DNA of 64,000 nucleotides from Streptomyces sp. WMMC940 (GTDB lineage: Bacteria; Actinomycetota; Actinomycetes; Streptomycetales; Streptomycetaceae): the NCBI RefSeq assembly GCF_027460265.1, contig NZ_JAPZBC010000001.1, positions 5,932,001-5,996,000 of the forward strand, written 5' to 3'. The notes beneath the pieces were generated by a model, which was not told the DNA's origin, ran no database searches, and worked only from the letters and a program-made list of their open reading frames with translations. Positions 40,126-51,784 of the stretch are shown piece by piece; the stretch's first letter is position 1, and each line of letters opens with the position of its first letter. Both the position numbers and the translations under genes were made by a program.

Positions 40126-41268
40126 TCAGCCCTCCGAAGGAGCGAGGCGCTGGAGCTCCGCCTCGGTCGACTTGAGCAGGTCGTTCCAGGACCCCTCGAA
40201 CTTCTCGACGCCCTCGTCCTCGAGCAGTTGGACGACGTCGTCGTAGGAGATCCCGAGCTTCTCGAGGGCGTCGAGCTCGGCACGGGCCTGCTCGTACGTC
40301 CCGCGCACCGTGTCGCCCGTGATCCGCCCGTGGTCGGCGGTCGCCTCCAGCGTGGCCTCCGGCATGGTGTTGACCGTGCCCGGTGCGACCAGCTGGTCCA
40401 CGTACATCGTGTCCGGGTACGCCGGGTCCTTGACGCCGGTCGAGGCCCACAGCGGACGCTGCGCGTTGGCCTGCGCCTTGTCGAGGGCGGCCCAGCGCTC
40501 CGACGCCGGCGTCGACTTGTCGGCCGAACCGAACACCGCCTCGTAGGCCTGGTAGGCGAGCCGCGCGTTGGCGAGCGCCGCCTTGCCGCGCAGCTGCTTC
40601 GCCTCGTCCGTGCCGAGGGCGTCCAGCCGCTTGTCGATCTCGGTGTCCACCCGGGACACGAAGAACGACGCCACAGAACGGATCTTCGACAGGTCCAGGC
40701 CCGCGGCCTTCGCCTTCTCCAGGCCGGCCAGGTAGGCGTCCATGACCTCGCGGTAGCGCTCCAGCGAGAAGATCAGCGTGACGTTGACGCTGATGCCGAG
40801 GCCGATGACCTCGGTGATCGCCGGAAGGCCGGCCCGCGTGGCCGGGATCTTGATGAACGTGTTCGGCCGGTCCACCAGCCATGCCAGCTGCTTGGCCTCG
40901 GCGACGGTCGCCGCCGTGTTGTGCGCCAGCCGCGGGTCGACCTCGATCGACACCCGGCCGTCCTGGCCGCCCGTGGCGTCGAACACCGGCCGCAACACGT
41001 CCGCGGCGTCGCGCACGTCCGCGGTGGTGATCATGCGGAGGGCTTCCTCCACGGTCACCCGGCGGGTGGCGAGGTCGGAGACCTGCGGCTCGTAGCCGTC
41101 GCCGGACGAGATGGCCTTCTGGAAGATGGACGGGTTGGTGGTGACGCCCACGACGTGCTGCTGGTCGATGAGCTCGGCCAGGTTGCCGGACGTGATGCGC
41201 TTGCGCGACAGGTCGTCGAGCCAGATCGCGACGCCTTCGTCGGAGAGGCGCTTGAGTGCGTCTGTCAT
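40126..41268 (-). CDS. tal: transaldolase
   Basis: 380 residues, the long actinobacterial transaldolase. The start [20 protein letters not shown] and [13 protein letters not shown] are the N-terminal signature, [16 protein letters not shown] carries the Schiff-base Lys, and [18 protein letters not shown] follows. It transfers a dihydroxyacetone unit between sugar phosphates. ATG 41268 has AGGAGA about ten bases upstream. It lies 34 bases downstream of the tkt stop. Confidence 0.97.
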   Translation of the reverse strand: MTDALKRLSDEGVAIWLDDLSRKRITSGNLAELIDQQHVVGVTTNPSIFQKAISSGDGYEPQVSDLATRRVTVEEALRMITTADVRDAADVLRPVFDATGGQDGRVSIEVDPRLAHNTAATVAEAKQLAWLVDRPNTFIKIPATRAGLPAITEVIGLGISVNVTLIFSLERYREVMDAYLAGLEKAKAAGLDLSKIRSVASFFVSRVDTEIDKRLDALGTDEAKQLRGKAALANARLAYQAYEAVFGSADKSTPASERWAALDKAQANAQRPLWASTGVKDPAYPDTMYVDQLVAPGTVNTMPEATLEATADHGRITGDTVRGTYEQARAELDALEKLGISYDDVVQLLEDEGVEKFEGSWNDLLKSTEAELQRLAPSEG

Positions 41269-41302
41269 GAGAATTGCATCTCCTACTAGTCGTATACCGG
41301 CG

Positions 41303-43423
41303 TCAGCGCTCGGCGGCGGCGATCCCAGTCGTTGAATCGAGGACGGCCCGCGCGGCGGCGGCCACCGCCTCGGGGGTGAATCCGAACTCGCGGAACAGCA
41401 CCTTGCCGTCGGCCGAGGCACCGAAGTGCTCCAGCGACACGATCCGGCCGGCGTCACCGACGAAGCGGTGCCAGGTCAGCCCGATACCGGCCTCGACGGC
41501 CACCCGCGCCTTCACCGACGGCGGCAGCACCGAGTCCCGGTACGCCTGGTCCTGCTGGTCGAACCACTCGACGGACGGCATCGAGACGACCCGCGTCGCG
41601 ATGCCCTCGGCCTGCAGCTGCTCGCGGGCCTCCACGGCCAGGTGCACCTCGGAGCCGGTGGCGATCAGCAGGGCCTGCGGCTCGGCGCTCTCCCCTCCGG
41701 GACCCTCGGCCTCGAACATGACGTAACCGCCCTTGGCCGCGTCCTCGTTGGGCTCGTACGTCGGCACGCCCTGGCGGGTCAGCGCCAGACCGTGCGGCGT
41801 GCCCACACGGAACTCCTTCGTCCAGCGACGGAGGATCTCGCGCCAGGCGATCGCCGTCTCGTTGGCGTCGGCCGGGCGCACGACGTTCAGACCCGGAATG
41901 GCGCGCAGCGAGGCCAGGTGCTCCACCGGCTGGTGCGTCGGGCCGTCCTCGCCGAGACCGATCGAGTCGTGGGTCCAGACGTACGTCACCGGCAGGTGCA
42001 TCAGCGCGGACAGCCGGACCGCGTTGCGCATGTAGTCGGAGAAGACGAGGAACGTACCGCCGTAGACACGGGTGTTGCCGTGCAGCGTGATGCCGTTCAT
42101 GATCGCGGCCATCGCGTGCTCGCGGATGCCGAAGTGCACCGTGCGCCCGTACGGGTCCGCCTCGGGCAGCGGGTTGCCCCTGGGCAGGAACGACGAGGTC
42201 TTGTCGATCGTGGTGTTGTTCGAGCCCGCCAGGTCCGCGGAACCGCCCCACAGTTCCGGGACCACCGCGCCCAGCGCCTGCAGCACCTTGCCGGACGCGG
42301 CACGGGTGGCGACCGCCTTGCCGGTCTCGAAGACCGGGAGCTTCTCCTCCCAGCCGGCCGGGAGTTCGCCCGCGCGGATGCGGTCGAACTCGGCGGCGCG
42401 CTCCGGGTTGGCGGCACGCCACTCCGCGAACGTCTTCTCCCACTCCTCGCGGCCGGTGCGCCCGCGGTCGAGGGCCTGACGGGTGTGCCGGATGACCTCG
42501 TCGGAGACCTCGAAGGTCTTCTCCGGGTCGAAGCCGAGGACCCGCTTGGTGGCCGCCACCTCGTCGTCGCCCAGCGCCGCGCCGTGCGCGGCCTCGGTGT
42601 TCTGGGCGTTCGGGGCCGGCCACGCGATGATCGAGCGAACGGCGATGAAGGACGGACGCTCGGTCTCCTCCTTGGCCGCCTTCAGCGCCTCGTACAGCCC
42701 CACCGGGTCCAGGTCGCCGCTCGGCAGCTGGGCCACGCGCTGGACGTGCCAGCCGTACGCCTCGTACCGCTTCAGGGTGTCCTCGGAGACCGCGGTCTCG
42801 GTGTCGCCCTCGATGGAGATGTGGTTGTCGTCCCAGAGCAGCACCAGGTTGCCGAGCTTCTGGTGGCCGGCCAGCGAGGACGCCTCGTGGGAAATGCCCT
42901 CCTGGAGGCAGCCGTCGCCGGCGACGACCCAGACGGTGTGGTCGAACGGGGAGGTGCCGGGAGCGGCGTCCGGGTCGAACAGCCCGCGCTCGTAGCGGGC
43001 GGCCATGGCCATGCCGACGGCGTTGGCGACGCCCTGGCCCAGCGGGCCGGTCGTCGTCTCGACGCCCACGGTGTGGCCGTACTCGGGGTGGCCCGGGGTC
43101 CTGGAGTCCCATGTGCGGAAGGACTTGAGGTCGTCGAGCTCCAGACCGTACCCGGCGAGGTAGAGCTGGATGTAGAGGGTCAGACTGGAGTGACCCGCGG
43201 AGAGCACGAACCGGTCACGGCCGGTCCAGTCCGCGTCGGCGGGGTCGTGGCGCATCAGCTTCTGGAAGAGGACGTACGCCGCGGGGGCCAGGCTCATCGC
43301 CGTACCGGGATGGCCGTTGCCGACCTTCTGTACGGCGTCGGCGGCGAGGACACGGACGGTGTCCACTGCCCGCTGGTCCAATGCGGTCCACTCGAGGTCT
43401 GTGGTGGTCGGCTTGGTGCTCAC
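41303..43423 (-). CDS. tkt: transketolase
   Basis: 706 residues; thiamine-diphosphate-dependent transfer of two-carbon units. Signature 1 is [21 protein letters not shown], the ThDP motif is [18 protein letters not shown], signature 2 is [20 protein letters not shown], and the C-terminal domain has [17 protein letters not shown] start at 43423. It is the first gene of the pentose phosphate operon; a TAGGCT on the minus strand at 43482-43487 is a possible -10 element. Confidence 0.98.
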   Translation of the reverse strand: MSTKPTTTDLEWTALDQRAVDTVRVLAADAVQKVGNGHPGTAMSLAPAAYVLFQKLMRHDPADADWTGRDRFVLSAGHSSLTLYIQLYLAGYGLELDDLKSFRTWDSRTPGHPEYGHTVGVETTTGPLGQGVANAVGMAMAARYERGLFDPDAAPGTSPFDHTVWVVAGDGCLQEGISHEASSLAGHQKLGNLVLLWDDNHISIEGDTETAVSEDTLKRYEAYGWHVQRVAQLPSGDLDPVGLYEALKAAKEETERPSFIAVRSIIAWPAPNAQNTEAAHGAALGDDEVAATKRVLGFDPEKTFEVSDEVIRHTRQALDRGRTGREEWEKTFAEWRAANPERAAEFDRIRAGELPAGWEEKLPVFETGKAVATRAASGKVLQALGAVVPELWGGSADLAGSNNTTIDKTSSFLPRGNPLPEADPYGRTVHFGIREHAMAAIMNGITLHGNTRVYGGTFLVFSDYMRNAVRLSALMHLPVTYVWTHDSIGLGEDGPTHQPVEHLASLRAIPGLNVVRPADANETAIAWREILRRWTKEFRVGTPHGLALTRQGVPTYEPNEDAAKGGYVMFEAEGPGGESAEPQALLIATGSEVHLAVEAREQLQAEGIATRVVSMPSVEWFDQQDQAYRDSVLPPSVKARVAVEAGIGLTWHRFVGDAGRIVSLEHFGASADGKVLFREFGFTPEAVAAAARAVLDSTTGIAAAER

Positions 43424-43778
43424 CCTGGGTCAGGGCTCCTCTCCACATGTTCGGGTCCCGGTGACTGACCGGGCGCTGTCGAGCCTACCCTCGCAGCAAC
43501 GTGCAGCCTTTCGGGTGCACGTCTCTCCAATCGGACACATCAACCAGCCTGCGGGTACCGGCCCGACTTCGCCTGTTGTCGGTGACTGACTCCGGTGATT
43601 ACGGACGGCGCCGCCGCGGCGCTCAACACGACCCACCCCCGCGAAGATCGGCATGGGGCCAACGTCTAGAGTGGCGTGGTACGCGCAAGCCTTCACCGGG
43701 CATTCACGCCTCCATGACCCTCCGGGTACGAGGGATGCCCCCGCGAAGCTTGCTGGGAATTCTCTGTCAGGGGTGTGC
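43424..43778. promoter_or_regulatory. divergent promoter region between tkt and ctaB
   Basis: No gene seen in 355 bases. Probable promoters for both directions: TAGGCT (minus) at 43482-43487 for tkt and TCTAGAGT (plus) at about 43665-43672 for ctaB. No convincing -35 hexamers. Confidence 0.45.
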
Positions 43779-44726
43779 GTGACGGCCGTCGAGTCCCGAC
43801 CCGCCGGGGTCGTCTTGACTCCCAGCCCGGGGGGCCACCGGCCGTTCGGGGCCCGCGTCAAGGCATTCGTGGCGCTGACCAAGCCGCGGATCATCGAGCT
43901 GCTCCTCATCACCACCGTACCGGTGATGTTCCTGGCGGCGCAGGGTGTGCCGGACCTCTGGCTCGTGATCGCCACGTGCGTCGGCGGATACCTCTCCGCG
44001 GGCGGTGCCAACGCGCTCAACATGTACATCGACCGCGACATCGACGCCCTGATGGACCGCACCGCGCAGCGCCCGCTGGTCACCGGCATGGTGTCGCCGC
44101 GCGAGGGCCTGGTCTTCGGCGTCACTCTGGCCGTGGTCTCCACGCTCTGGTTCGGACTTCTCGTCAACTGGCTGTCGGCGGCCCTGGCGCTCGGCGCGCT
44201 CCTCTTCTACGTGGTCGTCTACACGATGCTGCTGAAGCGGCGCACCGCGCAGAACATCGTCTGGGGCGGCATCGCCGGCTGCATGCCGGTGCTGATCGGC
44301 TGGTCCGCCGTCACCGACTCCATGTCGTGGGCCGCCGTCGTCCTCTTCCTCGTCATCTTCTTCTGGACGCCGCCGCACTACTGGCCGCTGTCGATGAAGG
44401 TGAAGGAGGACTACGCGCGCGTGGGCGTGCCGATGCTCCCGGTCATCGCCTCGAACAAGGTCGTCGCCCGGCAGATCGTCGTCTACAGCTGGGTGATGGT
44501 GGCGGTCTCGCTGCTGCTGACCCCGCTCGGCTACACCGGCTGGTTCTACACGTCGGTGGCGCTGGCCACCGGCGGCTGGTGGCTCTGGGAGGCGCACGCA
44601 CTGCAGAGCCGCGCCAAGGCCGGGGTGACGGGCGGGAAGCTCAAGGAGATGCGGCTGTTCCACTGGTCCATCACCTATGTCTCGCTGCTGTTCGTCGCCG
44701 TCGCCGTGGACCCCTTCCTGCGCTGA
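43779..44726 (+). CDS. ctaB: protoheme IX farnesyltransferase (heme O synthase)
   Basis: 315 residues from GTG 43779, with AGGGG five bases upstream. A UbiA-type polytopic enzyme with about eight helices. The first Asp-rich prenyl-diphosphate site is [23 protein letters not shown], and the second cytoplasmic loop is [27 protein letters not shown]. It adds a farnesyl group to heme b for cytochrome aa3 oxidase. The next step, heme A synthase, is encoded by ctaA 1.6 kb away on the opposite strand. Confidence 0.97.
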   Translation: MTAVESRPAGVVLTPSPGGHRPFGARVKAFVALTKPRIIELLLITTVPVMFLAAQGVPDLWLVIATCVGGYLSAGGANALNMYIDRDIDALMDRTAQRPLVTGMVSPREGLVFGVTLAVVSTLWFGLLVNWLSAALALGALLFYVVVYTMLLKRRTAQNIVWGGIAGCMPVLIGWSAVTDSMSWAAVVLFLVIFFWTPPHYWPLSMKVKEDYARVGVPMLPVIASNKVVARQIVVYSWVMVAVSLLLTPLGYTGWFYTSVALATGGWWLWEAHALQSRAKAGVTGGKLKEMRLFHWSITYVSLLFVAVAVDPFLR

Positions 44727-44817
44727 CCGGCCGCCCGGGGCGCCCCGGGCACGGCGTGGCCGAGACCACGTGGCCGGGCGGTCGCCAGTCGATCTACCCG
44801 CGAGTAGCATCATGGTC

Positions 44818-45159
44818 ATGGCAGACACCCAGGTTGACGAGAAGCAGTCCGCGAAGACCGAGCGGAAGGCGGCGAAGCTCGCCAAGCAGATCGGCGCCTT
44901 CGCCAAGGCGCACGGCGGCGCCGAGGGCCAGCTCGCGTACATCGGCCGGACGGGCACCCGCATCGTGCTCGTCGGTGAGGACGGCGGCTGGGGCGACCTG
45001 GTCGCGCCGACCCACGAGATCGCCGTCAGGGCCGCGGAGAAGTCCGGCATCACCCTGCACGAGTCGTTCGACGGCGACTTCGCGCTGAAGGTCCGCACCG
45101 GACCGTACGAGTGGACCCGGATGGCCGGCATCCAGGTCGGCGGCCCGTCGAACGGCTGA
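44818..45159 (+). CDS. conserved small protein of unknown function
   Basis: 113 residues from ATG 44818 (a second ATG at 44812 is possible). The N-terminus is Lys/Ala/Glu-rich and helical (QSAKTERKAAKLAKQIGAFA); the remainder is a compact mixed domain (QLAYIGRTGTRIVLVGEDGG, WGDLVAPTHEIAVRAAEKSG, FALKVRTGPYEWTRMAGIQ). No family is recognised with certainty. It has no signal or membrane segment. It follows ctaB in the same direction. Confidence 0.75.
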   Translation: MADTQVDEKQSAKTERKAAKLAKQIGAFAKAHGGAEGQLAYIGRTGTRIVLVGEDGGWGDLVAPTHEIAVRAAEKSGITLHESFDGDFALKVRTGPYEWTRMAGIQVGGPSNG

Positions 45160-45160
45160 C

Positions 45161-45192
45161 CGCTCCGTGCCCTGCAGGGGCACGGGAGAGCG
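45161..45192. terminator. imperfect hairpin after the small conserved gene
   Basis: CGCTCCGTG and CCCTGCAGGG fold back on CACGG and GAGCG with one bulge. Confidence 0.55.
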
Positions 45193-45275
45193 GCCGTTGC
45201 GGCCCGGGGCAACACCTCGCGCGGGGCTCACCCGTTAGGACGGGTGGAACGAACGTCCACCGCTGGGAGCCCCGG

Positions 45276-46358
45276 ATGATCGACACGCCGTCCTTGGTGG
45301 ATCAGTACTGTCACGGCGTCCTCCGCACGGAGCTGGGCCTCGGTACCTTCGAGGCCCACCTCGGCAGGACCGCCGGGCCGCCCGCACCCGGCACCACCTT
45401 CTTCGACAGCCAGACCGGCTTCGCCGTACGCCGCTGGTGCCCGCCGCTGCTCGGCCTCGAACCCCACTGCCCGCCGACGCACTACCTCGCGCGCCGCCGT
45501 GAGCTCGGCGTCCTCGAATCCGGCAGGCGGCTGCTGCGGGCCACCGGGATCTCCACCTACCTGGTGGACACCGGGCCGCCCGGGGACCTCACCGGGTTGC
45601 CCGAGATCGCGGCCGCGGGCATGGCGGACGCCCATGAGATCGTGCGCCTGGAACTCCTCGCCGAACAGGTCGCCGACACCTCGGGCACCGTCGACTCGTT
45701 CCTCGCCAACCTCGCCGAGGCCGTGCACGGCGCGGCCGACTCGGCCGTCGCCTTCACCTCCGTCGCCGGCGTACGGCACGTGGCCTCCCTCCCGCCCGAG
45801 CCACCGGGGCCAGGCGAGGTGCGCGGTGCCACCGGGCGCTGGCTGGACGGCCGGACGGTCGGCGGCCGGCTCACCGACCCCGTGCTGCTGCGCCATCTGC
45901 TCTGGGTCGCCGTCGCCTCGGGGCGGCCGCTGCAGATCCACGTCGGGGTGGGTGATCCGCTGTCGCTGACCGGCTTCGCGGCGGCCACCGCGGGCCTCGG
46001 CACCGATCTGGTGCTGCTGCACGGCTATCCGTACCACCGCCACGCGGCGCATCTGGCGAGCGTCTTTCCGCACGTGTACGCCGACGTCGGCCCCGCCCTG
46101 GCCCACACCGGCGCGGGGGCGGCGGCCGTCCTCGCAGAGACCCTGGAGCACGCCCCGTTCGGGAAGCTGCTGTTCTCCAGCGGGGCCCGTGGGCTGCCCG
46201 AGCTCCATGTCGTCGGCGCCAGGATCTTCCGGGAGGCGCTGGACCGGGTGCTCGGCGGCTGGGTCGGCGACGGCGCCTGGTGCCGGGCGGACGCCCGGCG
46301 GGTCGCCGGGATGATCGCGGCGGACAACGCCCGCCGCGTCTACGGTCTGGCCGGCTGA
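45276..46358 (+). CDS. amidohydrolase-family protein (FluG N-terminal-like)
   Basis: 360 residues from ATG 45276. It has the TIM-barrel layout of amidohydrolase-2 proteins: LVDQYCHGVLRTELG at the start where a D-x-H-x-H metal motif would be, ARRRELGVLESGRRLLRATG, LQIHVGVGDPLSLTG, LVLLHGYPYHRHAAHLASVF, HVYADVGPALAHTG and LLFSSGARGLPELHVVGAR. The first metal motif is degenerate (H-x-H not preserved), so the chemistry is uncertain. It lies between ctaB and ctaA. Confidence 0.8.
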   Translation: MIDTPSLVDQYCHGVLRTELGLGTFEAHLGRTAGPPAPGTTFFDSQTGFAVRRWCPPLLGLEPHCPPTHYLARRRELGVLESGRRLLRATGISTYLVDTGPPGDLTGLPEIAAAGMADAHEIVRLELLAEQVADTSGTVDSFLANLAEAVHGAADSAVAFTSVAGVRHVASLPPEPPGPGEVRGATGRWLDGRTVGGRLTDPVLLRHLLWVAVASGRPLQIHVGVGDPLSLTGFAAATAGLGTDLVLLHGYPYHRHAAHLASVFPHVYADVGPALAHTGAGAAAVLAETLEHAPFGKLLFSSGARGLPELHVVGARIFREALDRVLGGWVGDGAWCRADARRVAGMIAADNARRVYGLAG

Positions 46359-46373
46359 ACCGATCCGGCCGGC

Positions 46374-47333
46374 TCAGGCCGCCGTGAGGGCGGCATCCGG
46401 CGCGGCCGGGGCCCCGGGGGCGGCGAGCGGACGCTCCCGCAGGCTCAGGGCCAGCCGCAGCACGGCGATCCACATCAGGGAGGATCCGAGCATGTGCGCA
46501 CCGACCAGCACCTCCGGCACATCGGTGAAGAACTGCACATAGCCGATGGCGCCCTGCGCGAGGAGCACGCAGATCAGCTCCCGGGCACGCGCCCGGGTGT
46601 CGTCGGGGGCGTCCACGATCCGCAGCGCCAACCACGCCGCCACGGCGAGCACGCACACCAGCCAGGCCAGTGCGGCGTGCACATGGGCCGCGTCCACCCA
46701 GTCGAAGGGCATCCTCGGCACGTCGCTGCTGTCGCCCGCGTGCTTGCCGGAGCCGGTCACGATCGTGCCCGCCGCGATCAGCAGGCCCGCCGCGACGGTC
46801 ACTGCCCGGGACAGCCGGCGCACGGGGAGCGGGACCCGGGGCCGGGGCGCGGTGTCGCCCTCGCCCGCCCGGATCCAGGTGACCGTGGCGACCGTCAGCA
46901 GCGCGTTCGCCGCGAGGAAGTGCCCGGCCACCGTCCACGGGTTGAGGCCCGCCCACACGGTGATGCCGCCGAGGACCGCGTTGCTCATCACGACCCAGAA
47001 CTGGGCCCAGCCGAGCCGGGTGAGCCCTCGCCGCCAGGGCTTGGTGGAGCGCGCCGCGATGATCGCCCAGCCCACCGCCGCGGACAGGACGTACGTCAGC
47101 ATCCGGTTGCCGAACTCGATGGCGCCGTGGATGCCCTGCTCGGGCGTCGCGAACAGACTGTCGTCCGTGCACTTCGGCCAGGTGTCGCAGCCGAGTCCGG
47201 AGCCGGTCAGCCGGACCGCGCCGCCGGTGACGATGATGACCACGCTCATCACGACGGGTGCGAGCGCGGCGCGCCGGAGCACCTTGGGGGACGGCGTCCA
47301 GCGCTTGGCGATATGGGCGAGGGGGGTTTGCAC
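46374..47333 (-). CDS. ctaA: heme A synthase
   Basis: 319 residues, about eight transmembrane helices in two four-helix halves, as in Bacillus-type CtaA. Heme-ligand His residues lie in EFGNRMLTY-adjacent GIHGAIEFGNR, AGHFLAANALLT, DAAHVHAALAWL and GAHMLGSSLMW. The extracytoplasmic Cys pair is GLGCDTWPKC. It oxidises the heme O methyl to formyl for cytochrome oxidase. GTG start at 47333. It is followed on the plus strand by the amidohydrolase stop 16 bases away. Confidence 0.96.
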   Translation of the reverse strand: MQTPLAHIAKRWTPSPKVLRRAALAPVVMSVVIIVTGGAVRLTGSGLGCDTWPKCTDDSLFATPEQGIHGAIEFGNRMLTYVLSAAVGWAIIAARSTKPWRRGLTRLGWAQFWVVMSNAVLGGITVWAGLNPWTVAGHFLAANALLTVATVTWIRAGEGDTAPRPRVPLPVRRLSRAVTVAAGLLIAAGTIVTGSGKHAGDSSDVPRMPFDWVDAAHVHAALAWLVCVLAVAAWLALRIVDAPDDTRARARELICVLLAQGAIGYVQFFTDVPEVLVGAHMLGSSLMWIAVLRLALSLRERPLAAPGAPAAPDAALTAA

Positions 47334-47423
47334 GGCGACTATCGTAGAGGGGCGCTTGTGCGTGATTTCACGAGGGGCCCCCGGGGCGTCGTCGCCGGGC
47401 CGTACCAGGGGCCGCGCAGGCGC

Positions 47424-48242
47424 TCACTCCCAGCGGAAGAATCTCGCCGCCGCGGCGAGTCCCAGCACCGCCCAGCCCGCCAGGATGCCCAGGTCGCCCC
47501 ACGGCAGTGCCGCGCCGTCGCGGAGCACGTCGCGCAGCCCGTCGGAGAGCGCGGAGATCGGCAGCAGCGAGAGGACCGTCTGCGCCGCGTCCGGGAACCT
47601 GTCCAGCGGCACGACCACCCCGCCGCCGACCAGCAGCAGGAGGAAGACCAGATTGGCCGCGGCGAGGGTCGCCTCGGCCCGGAGCGTGCCGGCCATCAGC
47701 AGACCGAGGCCCGAGAAGGCCGCCGTGCCCACGACCAGCAGCAGCGCCACGGCGACCGGACCGCCCCGCGGCGACCAGCCGAGCCCGAGGGCGATCAGCG
47801 TCAGCAGCGCGACCTGCAGGACCTCCGTGACCAGGACGGCGAGCGTCTTGGCCGCCATCAGCGCCCAGCGGGGGAGCGGGGAGGCGCCCAGCCGCTTCAG
47901 CACGCCGTAGCGGCGCTCGAAGCCGGTGGCGATCGCCTGGCCCGTGAAGGCGGTGGACATCACGGCCAGAGCCAGGACGCCGGGGGCGAGGAAGTCCACG
48001 GCCCGGCCCCCGCCCGTGTCGACGATGTCGACGGTCGAGAAGAGCACCAGCAGCAGTGACGGGATGATCACCGTCAGCAGCAGCTGCTCGCCGTTGCGGA
48101 GCAGCATCCGTGTCTCCAGCGCCGCCTGCGCCGTGATCATCCGGACGACCGGCGCACCTCCCGGCCTCGGGGCGTACGCGCCCCTGCCGCCGGGCGAGTC
48201 CGATGTGCCGGACGTCCGGTCCGTGGTCACCTCAGCGGTCAC
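47424..48242 (-). CDS. ABC-2 type exporter permease
   Basis: 272 residues from GTG 48242, overlapping the ATPase stop by four bases. Six hydrophobic segments of an ABC-2 membrane protein (LLLTVIIPSLLLVLFSTVDIV, VALLLVVGTAAFSGLGLLMAG, LAAANLVFLLLLVGGGVVVPL). Motif RRYGVLKRLGASPLPRWALM is characteristic of drug-exporter permeases of actinomycetes. Forms a complex with the adjacent ATPase. The location beside ctaA and suf is conserved in Streptomyces, but the substrate is unknown. Confidence 0.9.
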   Translation of the reverse strand: MTAEVTTDRTSGTSDSPGGRGAYAPRPGGAPVVRMITAQAALETRMLLRNGEQLLLTVIIPSLLLVLFSTVDIVDTGGGRAVDFLAPGVLALAVMSTAFTGQAIATGFERRYGVLKRLGASPLPRWALMAAKTLAVLVTEVLQVALLTLIALGLGWSPRGGPVAVALLLVVGTAAFSGLGLLMAGTLRAEATLAAANLVFLLLLVGGGVVVPLDRFPDAAQTVLSLLPISALSDGLRDVLRDGAALPWGDLGILAGWAVLGLAAAARFFRWE

Positions 48243-49165
48243 GACCGCAGCTCCTTCCCCGTGAGCTCCAGGAAGACGTCCTCGAGGGTGTGGCGTTCCA
48301 CCGAGATGCCGTCCGGCATCACCCCGTGCTGCGCGCACCAGGAGGTGACGGTGGCGAGCAGCTGCGGGTCGACGGTGCCGCTGATCCGGTAGGCGCCCGG
48401 TGTCAGCTCGGTCGCCGCGGTGCCGTCCGGCAGCGCCTTCAGCAGGGAGCCGAGGTCCAGGCCGGGGCGGCCGGTGAAGCGCAGGGTGTTCTCGGCGCCA
48501 CCCCGGCACAGCTGCTCGGGGCTGCCCTGGGCGGCGACCCGGCCCGCGTCGACGATCGCGACGTCGTCGGCGAGTGCTTCCGCCTCGTCCATGAAGTGGG
48601 TGGTCAGGACGACCGTCACGCCGTCGGCACGCAGCTCGCGCACGAGGTTCCAGGTGGCGCGCCGGGCCTGCGGGTCGAGTCCGGCGGTCGGCTCGTCCAG
48701 GAATACCAGTTCGGGCCGGCCCACGACGGCCATGGCCAGGGCCAGCCGCTGCTGCTGTCCGCCCGAGAGCCGCCGGTAGGTCGTCCGGCCGCACGAACCG
48801 AGGCCGAGCCGTTCGATCAGGGCGTCCACGTCGAGGGGGTGGGCGTGCAGCTTCGCCATGTGGCGCAGCATCTCGTCGGCGCGGGCGCCCGAGTACACGC
48901 CGCCGGACTGCAGCATCACGCCGATCCGCGGGCGCAGCCGTGCGGCGTCGGCGACCGGGTCGAGACCGAGGACGCGGACCGTGCCGGAGTCGGCGCGGCG
49001 GTAGCCCTCGCAGGTCTCGACGGTGGTGGTCTTCCCGGCCCCGTTCGGGCCGAGGACGGCGGTGACCGTGCCGGTGCGGACGTCGAGGTCGAGCCCGTCC
49101 ACCGCGGTTCTGGCTCCGTACCGTTTGACCAGGCCCCGTACCCGGACGGCGGACTCGTTGTTCAT
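48239..49165 (-). CDS. ABC transporter ATP-binding protein
   Basis: 308 residues from ATG 49165. Walker A GPNGAGKTTT, Q-loop GVMLQSGGVY, signature YRRLSGGQQQRLALAMAV, Walker B ELVFLDEPTAGLDP and switch H in VVLTTHFMDEAEAL. The DrrA/CcmA-type subfamily has the C-terminal extension seen here (RHTLEDVFLELTGKELRS). It energises the permease encoded immediately downstream. Its promoter region is shared with the suf operon, and the iron-box-like site lies 255 bases upstream of its start. Confidence 0.95.
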   Translation of the reverse strand: MNNESAVRVRGLVKRYGARTAVDGLDLDVRTGTVTAVLGPNGAGKTTTVETCEGYRRADSGTVRVLGLDPVADAARLRPRIGVMLQSGGVYSGARADEMLRHMAKLHAHPLDVDALIERLGLGSCGRTTYRRLSGGQQQRLALAMAVVGRPELVFLDEPTAGLDPQARRATWNLVRELRADGVTVVLTTHFMDEAEALADDVAIVDAGRVAAQGSPEQLCRGGAENTLRFTGRPGLDLGSLLKALPDGTAATELTPGAYRISGTVDPQLLATVTSWCAQHGVMPDGISVERHTLEDVFLELTGKELRS

Positions 49166-49419
49166 GCCGGGCAGTCTAGGGAGGGGTGAGGGGCCGCCGG
49201 GGCCCCGGGGCGGGATCCCGGCCCGGGGGAGGGCATGGTTCCGGCCACCCGCCGAGGTGCCCGGGAGGCGGTGGCCGCTCCCTCGGGACGGCGGTGCGCA
49301 GGGGCGCTCCGAGAGGGACGAATCGCCGGTCAGCGGGGGTGGACGGGTATCGCGAGTGCCTTTCGCCCGCCCGCTTCCAACCCCGCCGGATCGATCCCCC
49401 GACTGATCGTTTCCGCAGG

Positions 49420-49438
49420 TCAGGTTAGGTTTCCCTAA
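49420..49438. promoter_or_regulatory. iron-box-like site (DmdR/IdeR type) upstream of sufR
   Basis: TCAGGTTAGGTTTCCCTAA matches 15 of 19 positions of the DtxR/IdeR/DmdR iron-box consensus (TTAGGTTAGGCTAACCTAA), including both outer half-sites. It is 37 bases upstream of the -35 hexamer of the sufR promoter and faces the divergent ABC exporter on the other side. Confidence 0.6.
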
Positions 49439-49474
49439 GTGATGCACGGCACCGCCCGTCCGGCGGGGCGCGGC

Positions 49475-49504
49475 TTGTCAGTCTCTCGGGAATTACGCAA
49501 CAAT
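49475..49504 (+). promoter_or_regulatory. sufR promoter giving a probably leaderless transcript
   Basis: TTGTCA at 49475-49480 and AACAAT at 49499-49504 are spaced 18 bases. The expected start point, about seven bases after the -10, falls on the GTG at 49511, and there is no ribosome site before it. Confidence 0.6.
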
Positions 49505-49510
49505 GGCGTT

Positions 49511-50301
49511 GTGAAAAACGGCGGAGCTGTGGGGGAGTCCCCCCAGGAGGAGCTCGCGACCGGGGAGCGGTCCACCCGCAACCGGGTCGCGCGGTCGATC
49601 CTGGACCACGGCCCGTCCACCGTCGCCGATCTCGCCGGGCGTCTCGGACTCACCCAGGCCGCCGTGCGCCGTCATCTGGACGCACTCGTCTCCGACGACG
49701 TCGTCGTGGCCCGTGAGCAGCGCGTGTACGGCGCCCGCACCCGAGGCAGGCCCGCCAAGGTCTTCGCGCTCACCGACTGCGGCCGGGACGCCTTCGACCA
49801 GTCCTACGACGTGCTCGCCGTGGACGCCCTCCGCTGGATCGAGGAGAACGCGGGAGGCGAGGCCGCCGTCGCGGCCTTCGCCCGCGACCGCATGGAGGCC
49901 CAGGCCGAGGCGTACCGCCGGGCCGTGGAGGCCGCCGGTCCCGAGGCGCGTACCGATGCTCTGGCCAAGGCGTTGACCGCGGACGGGTACGCTGCCACGG
50001 CGCGTAACGCCCCGGTCGGCGAGCAGCTGTGTCAGCACCACTGCCCCGTCGCCCATGTGGCCGAGCGGTATCCGCAGCTGTGCGAGGCGGAGACCGAGGT
50101 CTTCTCCCGTCTGCTCGGCACGCACGTACAGCGTCTGGCCACCATCGCCCACGGCGACGGCGTGTGCACGACCTTCATCCCGAAGGCCGGTCACCGGTCC
50201 GACGACCGGCCGGCCGACGGGTCCGGCGGCACCAGCACGACCAGCAACACCGACAAGACCACTTCGCAAGCATCTGCAAGCACGGCCGGGAGGAACCCCG
50301 C

Positions 50302-50305
<4 letters not shown>
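49511..50305 (+). CDS. sufR: SufR-type Fe-S-sensing repressor
   Basis: 264 residues from GTG 49511; the upstream in-frame ATGs add unrelated residues and conflict with the promoter. Winged HTH at residues 22-85 ([21 protein letters not shown], minus its last residue beyond the recognition helix; wing [16 protein letters not shown]). Fe-S ligands correspond to C174, C178 and C191 in [19 protein letters not shown]. Such proteins repress suf when their cluster is intact and release on iron or oxidative stress. Its stop overlaps the sufB start by four bases. Confidence 0.92.
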
Positions 50306-51723
<1,418 letters not shown>

Positions 51724-51784
51724 CGCCGGCGCCCCACCCGCAGCGACGCAGAATCTCACGTAGGAAGCGAGCAACACGACAGCC

